From contig ONCQ01000004.1 of NCBI GenBank assembly GCA_900316355.1, positions 62,001-126,000 of the forward strand: 64,000 nucleotides of DNA, given 5' to 3'. The notes beneath the pieces were generated by a model. The model did not search any database. It saw nothing but the letters and a program-made list of their open reading frames with translations, and was not told where the DNA came from. Within the stretch, counting starts at the first letter, position 1. Each line of letters starts with the position of its first letter. A program made the translations under genes and the position numbers. Shown here piece by piece: positions 1 to 8,100 of the stretch. The DNA is from an uncultured Prevotellaceae bacterium. GTDB taxonomy: Bacteria; Bacteroidota; Bacteroidia; Bacteroidales; Bacteroidaceae.

Positions 1-1368
1 ATGGGTGTTATCAACACCAGCTTGTCCCTGAACTGGCTCTCCCAACTGATTACCTCCGTCAGGCCCTATCCCCATTCCTTCAGCATGATGATAGGTCGTG
101 GCGGCACCTATCTGGTGCATCCAGACAGCACGAAGATTATCCGCGAGACGATATTCACACACACTCTGGAGCAGCCCGATACGGCGATTACCGCGTTGGG
201 CCATGCCATGCAGCGCGGCGAGGAGGGCATGAAGCGCATGAACCTCTACGGTATTGAGAGCTACGTCTTCTACAAACCTCTCGGCCACACCGGCTGCAGC
301 ATGGCTATCGTCTGTCCCGAAAGCGACGTGTTCAGCGGATTCAACAAGCTGCGCCGCACCGTGACGGCCATCGTGATGGTGAGCCTGTTGCTGATGCTCT
401 ATGTCTTCATCCGCGTCATCTCCCATGAGCTCAAGCCCCTGCGCCGTCTGGTAAAGGGTGCCGAGACTATCGCCTCCGGGCAGTTCGATGCGCAGTTGCC
501 CGAGTTGCAGCGCATCGATGAGATAGGCCAGCTGAGCCACTCGTTTGCGGATATGCAGCAGTCCATCGTGAAATATATGGATGAGCTACAGGACACCACC
601 GCGCAGAAGACCTCTATTGAGCGCGACATCCATATTGCCAGCTCCATACAGATGGGTATGCTGCCCACCAACTTCCCCACCTATCCTGACCGCGACGACG
701 TGCAGATTTTCGCCTCGCTGGTGCCTGCCAAGGAGGTGGGCGGCGACCTGTTCGACTTCTATTTCCGTGATGAAAAGCTCTATTTCTGCATTGGCGACGT
801 ATCGGGGAAGGGTGTGCCGGCCTCGCTCTTCATGGCTGTCACCCGCAGCATCTTCCGCACCGTGTCGGCCCATGAGACGATGCCCGACTGCATTGTGACG
901 GCCATGAACAAGACGATTGCCGAGATGAACAAGCGCTACATGTTTGTGACGCTCTTTGTCGGTGTGCTCGACCTGCACACAGGACATCTCCACTACTGCA
1001 ACGCCGGCCACGACGCTCCGCTGCTTGTGGGCCAAGGTATCAGCGAGCTACCTTGTGACTCGAACATCCCCGTGGGCTTCAGGCCCCAGTGGCAGTACAC
1101 CTTGCAGGAGGCACAGATATTCCCCGGAACCACCATTTTCCTCTTCACCGACGGCCTCACCGAGGCGATGAACGCTGTCAAGGAGCAGTTCCAGATGGCG
1201 CGTGTCAACGACGTGGCCGTGCAGGCACTGGCGCACGGAGAGCAGCAACCCAGACAGCTCATTGCCCTCATGACCGACGCTGTCAGCCAGTTCGTCGGCG
1301 ATGCCGAGCAGAGCGACGACCTGACGATGATGGCCATCCAGTATCTCCGGTCGCAGGAAGAACAATAA
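1..1368 (+). CDS. SpoIIE/PP2C-type serine phosphatase with HAMP domain (5' partial)
   Basis: Membrane-bound protein phosphatase of the RsbU/SpoIIE type, expected to dephosphorylate a STAS-domain antagonist in a partner-switching pathway. Residues 1-115 look like the C-terminal part of a periplasmic Cache-like sensor. A membrane helix lies at about 121-141, a HAMP linker follows to about 195, then a PP2C-like domain from about 235 to the end. Metal-binding acidic motifs are visible: VGGDLFDF, GDVSGKGVPASLF (about 264-276), FTDGLTEA (about 382) and QSDDLTMM near the C terminus. The reading frame is open at base 1 and the sensor half is incomplete, so the first ATG is probably internal and the true start lies upstream of the window. 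The STAS gene starts 14 bp downstream, which supports its role. What the sensor detects cannot be read here. Confidence 0.9.
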   Translation: MGVINTSLSLNWLSQLITSVRPYPHSFSMMIGRGGTYLVHPDSTKIIRETIFTHTLEQPDTAITALGHAMQRGEEGMKRMNLYGIESYVFYKPLGHTGCSMAIVCPESDVFSGFNKLRRTVTAIVMVSLLLMLYVFIRVISHELKPLRRLVKGAETIASGQFDAQLPELQRIDEIGQLSHSFADMQQSIVKYMDELQDTTAQKTSIERDIHIASSIQMGMLPTNFPTYPDRDDVQIFASLVPAKEVGGDLFDFYFRDEKLYFCIGDVSGKGVPASLFMAVTRSIFRTVSAHETMPDCIVTAMNKTIAEMNKRYMFVTLFVGVLDLHTGHLHYCNAGHDAPLLVGQGISELPCDSNIPVGFRPQWQYTLQEAQIFPGTTIFLFTDGLTEAMNAVKEQFQMARVNDVAVQALAHGEQQPRQLIALMTDAVSQFVGDAEQSDDLTMMAIQYLRSQEEQ

Positions 1369-1382
1369 ATCATCAGAAATAT

Positions 1383-1688
1383 ATGGTAAAGACAACAATC
1401 CAAGAGCACGACGGAGATCTCGTTGCCATCCTTGAGGGCAACCTCGACACCCCAGCAGTCTCCGAGACAGAGAAGGCGATGGCCCCTCTCTATGACAATA
1501 AAGGCAAGGACATCATCATCGACTGCACCGACCTGCAGTATATCTCTTCCGGTGGCCTCCGCATCTTCCTCAGCATCCTGCAGAACGCCGAGGAGAAGGG
1601 CGGCGAGGTGTACATCAAGGGCATCACCACCAACGTGCGTGCCGTGTTTGCCATGACAGGATTCATCAATATCTTCAAGTTCAAGTAA
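1383..1688 (+). CDS. STAS-domain anti-sigma factor antagonist
   Basis: A 101-residue single STAS domain, the usual length for an SpoIIAA/RsbV-type antagonist. The conserved segment DCTDLQYISSGGLRIFL (about 50-66) carries the serine pair that is normally phosphorylated. Family knowledge: the dephosphorylated form binds an anti-sigma kinase or another partner. The gene lies directly behind a PP2C-type phosphatase, which would activate it. No RsbW-type kinase is visible in the window, so the output target is unknown. The start is the ATG at 1383; an open frame upstream of it overlaps the phosphatase and is only a shadow. The next gene starts 4 bp after the stop, indicating a tight operon. Confidence 0.92.
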   Translation: MVKTTIQEHDGDLVAILEGNLDTPAVSETEKAMAPLYDNKGKDIIIDCTDLQYISSGGLRIFLSILQNAEEKGGEVYIKGITTNVRAVFAMTGFINIFKFK

Positions 1689-1692
1689 GCCT

Positions 1693-2760
1693 ATGAATCT
1701 GGACTCCCACTGCGAGATGCTCATGCAGCAGTATCGCGAGCTGCGCCCCACCTTAGACCGCCTGTCCCAGGAGGCCTACGACCAGCTATGCCAGGCGCTG
1801 CACGAGCAGGGCATCTATGTCACAGCCATTGAGCATAGGGTGAAGAGCGAGAAGTCCTTGGCGGGCAAGCTGGAGCTGAAGGGGGCGAAGTATAAGACCA
1901 TCAATGACATCACCGACCTCGTGGGAATCCGTGTCGTCACCTTCTATGTGGACGATGTGGAGAAGGTGGCCGCTATTTCCCAGAACATCTTCGATGTCGA
2001 TTGGGAGAAGAGTGTGGACAAGCGCAAGCAGCTTGAGCTCAACCAATTCGGCTACAGTTCTCTTCATTTCATCTGCCGCCTCAAGACGGGAGGCCCGCGC
2101 TTCGAGCTGCAGATGCGCACGGCGTTGCAGCATGTATGGTCAAATCTGGTTCATGACACGGGCTACAAGGGTGAGGTGAAGATTCCTCGCGAGTATCTTA
2201 GACAGTTCAGCCGCCTGGCAGGACTCATGGAGCTTGCCGACGATGAGTTCAATCGTCTGCGCCTGGTGCTCACGGACTACCGCAGGCAGACACAGGCTTT
2301 GGTGAAAAGCGGGCGCCTTGATGAGGTGCCCCTGTCCACCGGCTCCTTCCGCAATTTCCTCGAGCTGCGGCCCTTCGACCGCCTGAACGGCCGCATCGCT
2401 GCCATCAATCAGGCTGAGATCTACCCCGTCTCACTCATGCCCTTCCTGCCGGTGCTGGAGTCTTTTGGGCTGGAGACGCTGGGTGATGTGCAGCACTTCA
2501 TCGACACCAACAGCGACGATGCCCACCAACTGGCCATCTCCCAGCTGGCTGTCACCGACCTCGACATCCTCTCCTCCAGCGCCGCGCTGCTGAACCTCTG
2601 TCTGGTGCATGTCCTGAAGCATGGCGGCGGGCACGACGAGCTGAAGGCTATCTATGACACCGTCAACGGCGAGACGGACGCCAGCGGCTTGCTGGCAGAC
2701 ATGATCCTGGAGCAGGCGGCAACGCTGCCCTTCATGCAGAAGAAGAAAACCAAACTATAA
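1693..2760 (+). CDS. Small alarmone synthetase-like protein (RelA/SpoT synthetase domain)
   Basis: A 355-residue protein whose N-terminal half is a RelA/SpoT nucleotidyltransferase domain expected to make (p)ppGpp or a related pyrophosphorylated nucleotide. Key residues are present in order: R49, K51, S52, S55 and K59 (ATP and phosphate contacts), DLVGIRVV at 75-82, GYSSLHF at 120-126, ELQMRTALQHVW at 138-149 and H154. There is no HD hydrolase domain and no TGS/ACT regulatory region, so it is of the single-domain SAS type. The C-terminal portion (about 200-355) is helical and I do not recognise it. It is translationally linked to the STAS gene (4 bp gap). A toxic SAS cannot be excluded, but no obvious antitoxin gene is adjacent; the neighbour is an APH-like kinase. 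Confidence 0.85.
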   Translation: MNLDSHCEMLMQQYRELRPTLDRLSQEAYDQLCQALHEQGIYVTAIEHRVKSEKSLAGKLELKGAKYKTINDITDLVGIRVVTFYVDDVEKVAAISQNIFDVDWEKSVDKRKQLELNQFGYSSLHFICRLKTGGPRFELQMRTALQHVWSNLVHDTGYKGEVKIPREYLRQFSRLAGLMELADDEFNRLRLVLTDYRRQTQALVKSGRLDEVPLSTGSFRNFLELRPFDRLNGRIAAINQAEIYPVSLMPFLPVLESFGLETLGDVQHFIDTNSDDAHQLAISQLAVTDLDILSSSAALLNLCLVHVLKHGGGHDELKAIYDTVNGETDASGLLADMILEQAATLPFMQKKKTKL

Positions 2761-2783
2761 TAAACCGACAACACACTTACGTT

Positions 2784-3644
2784 ATGGATACGGATTACAA
2801 AACCATAGATCTCACCGCCTGGACTCAGGTGGGAGAGGGTGGCAACGGAGCCACCTACACGAACCCTGCCGAGCCGGGCGTGATTCTCAAGGTGAGCCAT
2901 CGCGTCGATGGAACCTATGAAGTCGTCAGCAAGGAGTTCTACACCTCCAAGGCCGTTTATGACCTCGGTCTTCCCACGCCGCAGATGCTGGAGATGGTGC
3001 GTGTGGGCGATGAGTATGGCATCAAGAGCCAGCTGATTGCCAAGAAGAAATCCATTGCCCGCCTCAGCGGTGAAGACGACGCTGCCATCGACGGACTGGC
3101 AGCCCGACTGGCAGAGCAGGTCAAGCAGCTGCACAGCACCGTCGCCACAGGGCAGAAGTGGCTGCCATCCATGAAGGAGCAGATGCTGAAGGCGCTGGCC
3201 ACGACCAGGATGGTCGGCAGCAAGACGCGCAAGCGCCTCACCGAATACGTGGAGAGCCTGGAGGATGCGCCCACACTGCTGCATGGAGACCTCTCGCTGG
3301 GCAATCTTATCATCGACCTCTCCGATGACAAGCCCTACTGGATTGACCTCGGTCGCGCGGCGCATGGCCTGCCCATCTTCGATCTCGCCCACCTGTATCT
3401 CTACTGCACCATCTTCTCCAAGCAGAAGCGCGTGCAGGAGATAGCCCACATGACCACCCAGCAGCTGATGCACTTCTGGGACAGCTTCGCACTGGCCTAC
3501 AACGGACCCGAGGGACTGGAGGCCTTCACGGCCCAGTGCAGGCGCCATGCAGGACTGGACATCATCCTGCTCGGGTACATCCAGACGCTGAACTGGCATG
3601 AGCGCCTCTTCCTGAGTCTGCTGGCCAGACTAATCATCAAGTAA
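2784..3644 (+). CDS. APH-like phosphotransferase (TIGR02172-type)
   Basis: A 286-residue protein with the fold signature of aminoglycoside/choline-kinase-like phosphotransferases. The Brenner motif HGDLSLGNLIID starts at H167 and has the catalytic Asp at 169. The metal-binding WIDLGRA follows at about 188-194. The N-lobe shows a glycine-rich start (GEGGNGATYTN) and ILKVSH for the ATP lysine. The overall pattern resembles the family catalogued as TIGR02172, whose substrate is not established. It follows the alarmone synthetase by 23 bp on the same strand and probably ends the operon. Antibiotic resistance is unlikely to be its native role, given the context of signalling genes; that is inference. 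Confidence 0.8.
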   Translation: MDTDYKTIDLTAWTQVGEGGNGATYTNPAEPGVILKVSHRVDGTYEVVSKEFYTSKAVYDLGLPTPQMLEMVRVGDEYGIKSQLIAKKKSIARLSGEDDAAIDGLAARLAEQVKQLHSTVATGQKWLPSMKEQMLKALATTRMVGSKTRKRLTEYVESLEDAPTLLHGDLSLGNLIIDLSDDKPYWIDLGRAAHGLPIFDLAHLYLYCTIFSKQKRVQEIAHMTTQQLMHFWDSFALAYNGPEGLEAFTAQCRRHAGLDIILLGYIQTLNWHERLFLSLLARLIIK

Positions 3645-3710
3645 CCCTCGCGCATTCATAATAATCACCTTAACGATGAATGTTTCAAAGGACAGAAATT
3701 CCTAAAGTAT

Positions 3711-5114
3711 ATGGAAGAAAGAGAAGAAAGACACGTCGCCGACGGACACTACAAAGACAAGTGGAATCTGATACTCTCCGAGAAACGAACATGTGAGAAA
3801 GGAGAAATGACAGATCCTGATGGAGGGAATCCCTTCGAGGACGATTACGGGCGGTTGATCACCAGCGCTCCCGTGCGACGCCTGCAGAACAAGACGCAGA
3901 TATTCCCTCTGGAGCGCAGCACCTATATCCGCACACGCCTCACACACTCGCTGGAGGTGTCCTACATCGCAGGACTGCTCGGACAGAAGGTGGAGCTCTT
4001 CCTCCGGGAGAGGGGCGATATGCCCGAGGGCAAGAGCGGCTGGCTCTGCTCGCTGCTGCGCACGGCAGGCCTTGTGCATGACATGGGTAACCCGCCCTTC
4101 GGCCACTTCGGCGAGGAGGCTGTCAAGGACTTCTTCCGCACTTATCTGAAGAACGACGCCCAGGGACTGAGCGACCTGGAACGCGCCGACCTGGAGAACT
4201 TCGACGGCAACGTGCAGTCGTTCCGCATCCTCACCAAGCTCCACTACCTCGGCGATGCCGCCGGCTACAATCTCAACTACTCCACGCTGGCAGCACTCAT
4301 CAAATATCCCTGCAATGCGCTGGAGGGGAATCTCGGCGCCTCCACCAAGGAGATTGCGCACAAGAAGTTCGGCTATTTCGCTTCTGAGGCAAACCTCTTC
4401 CAAGCCCTCAGCGATTATCTGCAGATGCAGGGGCGCCGCTGCCCCCTGGCCTATCTCTTAGAGGCCGCAGACGACATCGCCTACTGCACCTCCGACTTAG
4501 AGGACGGCGTCAAGCTCGGGGCCGTCAGAGTGAACCAGATCTACGAGTTCTTCGACCAGGAACTCACGGAATACCACGACTATGTGATGAACAATCTCGA
4601 TGGCATCCTCGAGAAGTACAAGAACGAGGGCAAACTCAAAGACGCCATCCTGACACAGAACATCTGCACCTTCCTCCAGCGTGAGATGATCTCCGCCACC
4701 GTGCGATGCTTCGTGGAGAACTACGACAGCATCATGCGCGGCACCCTGGAACACGAGCTCCTTGAAGTCTCCGCTGCCGGCGACATCCGCAAGGTCCTGC
4801 GCCAGCTGCAGCTCCAGATGTTCCGCTACAAGGCAAAGGAGAAGAAGGAACTCGCCGGATGGGAAGCCATGCACAGTCTGCTCGGCATCTTCGTACGCTG
4901 CTGCGAGGAAGAGCATCTCGATACGACCGCCAACACCTACGCCGCACACATCTACAACATCATCTCGGCCAACTTCCGCCAGAACTACGAGACCTTGGAG
5001 ACATACCCCAACGACCGCTATAACCGCCTCCGTATGGTCGTGGATTTCCTCACCAGTCTCAACGACCGCGACGCCATCGACCTGTTTAAGGAGCTCAAGG
5101 GCGCTACAGTCTGA
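3711..5114 (+). CDS. dgt: dGTPase-family HD-domain triphosphohydrolase
   Basis: A 467-residue cytosolic enzyme of the deoxyguanosinetriphosphate triphosphohydrolase family, which cleaves dNTPs to the nucleoside plus tripolyphosphate. The N terminus carries the family pattern (PFEDDYGRLITSAPVRRLQ). Metal ligands form the HD set: H79 in RTRLTHSLEV, H123-D124 in GLVHDMGNPPFGHFGE and an Asp at about 254 in EAADDIAYCTSDLED. Length is close to characterised dGTPases. The ATG at 3711 keeps the conserved WNLILSEKR segment, which supports that start. It is 66 bp from the previous gene with no clear promoter between, so it may be read from the upstream run. A palindrome array begins 6 bp past its stop. 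Confidence 0.9.
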   Translation: MEEREERHVADGHYKDKWNLILSEKRTCEKGEMTDPDGGNPFEDDYGRLITSAPVRRLQNKTQIFPLERSTYIRTRLTHSLEVSYIAGLLGQKVELFLRERGDMPEGKSGWLCSLLRTAGLVHDMGNPPFGHFGEEAVKDFFRTYLKNDAQGLSDLERADLENFDGNVQSFRILTKLHYLGDAAGYNLNYSTLAALIKYPCNALEGNLGASTKEIAHKKFGYFASEANLFQALSDYLQMQGRRCPLAYLLEAADDIAYCTSDLEDGVKLGAVRVNQIYEFFDQELTEYHDYVMNNLDGILEKYKNEGKLKDAILTQNICTFLQREMISATVRCFVENYDSIMRGTLEHELLEVSAAGDIRKVLRQLQLQMFRYKAKEKKELAGWEAMHSLLGIFVRCCEEEHLDTTANTYAAHIYNIISANFRQNYETLETYPNDRYNRLRMVVDFLTSLNDRDAIDLFKELKGATV

Positions 5115-5118
5115 TAGT

Positions 5119-5183
5119 ATTTGCCACCAGTGACAAAACAATTTGCCACTAGTGGCAAAACCATTTGTCACCAGTGGCAAATT
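5119..5183. repeat. Three palindromes at exact 22-bp spacing
   Basis: Three near-identical palindromes with cores at 5121-5136, 5143-5158 and 5165-5180. Their centres lie at 5128.5, 5150.5 and 5172.5, exactly 22 bp apart. The middle unit is ttgccactagtggcaa, a perfect 16-bp palindrome; the outer two each carry one mismatched arm base. Each could fold in RNA as a 6-bp stem with a 4-nt loop. The array lies between the convergent ends of dgt (stop 5114) and the C10 peptidase gene (stop 5200), so a role at transcript ends is possible. There is no U-run, so these are not standard intrinsic terminators. A related array is at 57549-57675. Confidence 0.85.
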
Positions 5184-5199
5184 CATGAAGCATGAGTTC

Positions 5200-8100
5200 T
5201 TATCGGCCTACGACGACTTTCTTGCCGCCAATGATATAGGCACCCGCGGGCAGGTCGTGCAGGTCCTTCGCCTTGGCACGGATCTTCTGTCCGCTGAGCA
5301 GATAGACATCTGTGGCGGCATTGTCGGCTTTGATGCTTTCAACACCTACGGGAACGCTGACCGTCAGTGTGCCTTCCTCTCTTGTGACCGTGTAATAGTC
5401 GGAGGTGCCGCTGTTAATCAGGATGTTGTAGGTGCCGACTGCCGTAGGTGTTCCGCCGGGCACATAAGCGTAGGGTAGGCGCGAGAAGGTCGATTCCAGC
5501 GTGTCATCGCCGACTAAGCCGCTGACGATGAGGTCGAAGGTGGGCAGCTCTTCTCCCAGAATCATGGCGGCATCATCCACATGTATGGTCAGATTGGCCT
5601 TACGCACGATTAGCTTGCCGTTCTTAAGCGTCAGATGACGGTTAGTGGAGGTGCCGCGCGAGACCACGATTTCGTAGGTGCCAGGCTTGGTGGTGCTGGT
5701 GACCTCCGTAGAGAGCACAGGTTCGCCCTTGAGCGTTCCTCTGCCCATGGTCTTAAAGGTCAGCGTCGGCACTTCCTCACCATAGTCCATTGTCTTGCCC
5801 TCTGCGATGACGGTGACCGCTTCCTCATAGACAGCGAAAACGGCGGTGTAGGTGGCATCTTGGCTGACAGTGAAGGTGTAGGTGGCATCGGTGGAGAGCT
5901 CGGTGCCGTCCTCGCTCTGCCAGCAGATGAATTCATAACCCTTGGCGGCAGTAGCTGTGAGCGTCACCTCTTCGCCGTCATAGTAGGTGTCGCTGCCTGT
6001 GACAGTTCCCATTCCGTAGGGCTGTGCCTCTGCGCGGATGGTGCGCTTGGCGGGAGCTGTGCCCGGCTCGAAGTTGGCCTTCAGGGCGTAGCGCTCCCCT
6101 TCAGTCTTGAAGGAGGTGACGAAGGTGTAGCGGGCATCGCGAGAAACGATGTTGCCGTCCTTGTCCGTCCAGCAGCGGAAGTAGTAGCCGGCGGCAGGGG
6201 TAGCGTGGGCATGAGCTGTCATGCCAGAACTGAAGAAAATCTCTTCATTACCAGCGTTGTTGTTGTCTTTAAGGCCCACGGTGCCGACCTCTATGGATGG
6301 TGAATAGGCTAAGACTGATCCGCGTATGCCCCAGTCGGTCTTCAGGTGGTAGATAATGTCATTCCCGATGCACTCTGTCTTATATTCATATCTATACGAG
6401 TCTTCTTTCCAAACAGATGGCAGGTCGAAATGCAGGTTGAAAAGGAAATCTCCATAGCTGTAATGCGTTGTAGAGTTGCCGCTATGGAAGGTGAGTTCTC
6501 TGACAATACTTTCCTCATTGGTGAAGTCAACATCAATCTCCTGCGTCCCAAAGGTGTGACTCATTCCACCCCCATCTATTCGCATCAGTTGTATGGGTAA
6601 TGTCCCTTTGTAGGCGCGGCAGTTGGCAGGCTTTTCCAGTCGGACACTTACGCGAATGGAGTCGGCATCGATGTAGTGGTCGGCATCGGCGTTCAGCACC
6701 GTGAGCGTGGCACGGATGCGGGGGTAGAGGGCAATCTCGACGTTGCTGCCAGAAATGTTGCATTCGCGGATGTCCACTTTCGGGTGGGAGAACGTGAGGT
6801 AGCTGTAGAGAGTGACGTTGGTTGACGCAATGTTCCGGAGCTGCAGGCTGACATGCTGTGTCTCGCCAGCCTTGATGGCGACATGTGTCGAGGCTGTTGT
6901 TTGGATAGAAGGGTCTCCGTATTTGGTGTCTGCCCAGTAGGTGAGCGTGACATCCCCCTCATAGTCCTCCTCGCTTTCGTTCCAGATGACGGCATTGTAG
7001 GTATTGTTGCTGCCCGCTTCCAGCGTTCCTTCCACGGTTGGCGTCTCGATGCAGGTCAGCTTGATGATGGGCTTGAAATGTGCTACGAGGGCGCAGTCCT
7101 CGTCCATGGTCAGCGTTAGCGTATTGTCTTTAGAGACAAGCACCCCGTTCTTGGTCCAATGGTCGAAGTAGTAATTTATATGCATGTATTTGTGCGTATT
7201 ATAGAATTCTTCATCCCATCTGTATCTGCCTCCATCGTAGAGCATGAAAGGTGCAGCAGTGATACTCATCTCACTGCCTAAGATGATTTGGCCGCTGCTG
7301 TCGCTGTTGACGCTGCCCGCACCCTCAGGACTGACGGATACCGTGTAGTTCACCCAACCGGGCACTTTCTTTCCACCACTTACGACGATGCTATATCCGG
7401 GACTTCCGTTGTTTTCTATTTTGAAGCTCTTGCTGTCCTCCTGCAGGATAGGTGTTGCGGAGAACCCCAGAATGTAGAGGTAGAACGTTGATATTGTCTC
7501 CTTTGGGAGGTTGAGGGGTAGTTCTGCCGATTGCCCAGGCTTGAGATTGATGTCGAGGTCGGTGGAAAAGACATCCCCTGAGTTGGCTGTTGACAGCTTC
7601 ACGTTCACCTTGCCGTTGACCGTAGGTGCATAGCCATCAGGCTCAGGGTATTCGATGCGCAGGGTGGCGTTGAGCTTTGTGTCGTGAATCCAGTAGCTGT
7701 TGTATCCGTCGTCTTCGGCCTCGGGCAGCTCGGGGATGTTGGTGGTTACGCGAAGAATCGGGAAGGGAGCCATGGCGAATTCGCTGCCACTGACGTGTAT
7801 GTCGCCGATGTAGCTGCCAAGGTAGAAGTGGTTCTGGGTATTGTCGGTACGCATACTCCAGGGTGTGATGTTGGTCATCGTGACGGTCTTTGTCTCGCCG
7901 GCGGCGAGGCTTACCATCTGTTCGGCCAGTATATCCTGTGTGGTGCTGTTGAAGATGCAGAGCGGACCGATGTAGTCACCGCCGTCGTTGCGGATGGTGA
8001 AGGAGGCGCTGAATTTGTCGGTGTAGTGATAGGTGCCCGTGATGACAGGTGCTGCTGTGCAGACGAGTTTGGCATCAGAGATGGGTGTCGTGGTGTAGTC

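Noticed and set aside
2784-3644. Considered an antibiotic-resistance aminoglycoside phosphotransferase
   Set aside because: It has the fold motifs, but its closest pattern is the uncharacterised TIGR02172-type family and it sits in a signalling operon; resistance is not supported.
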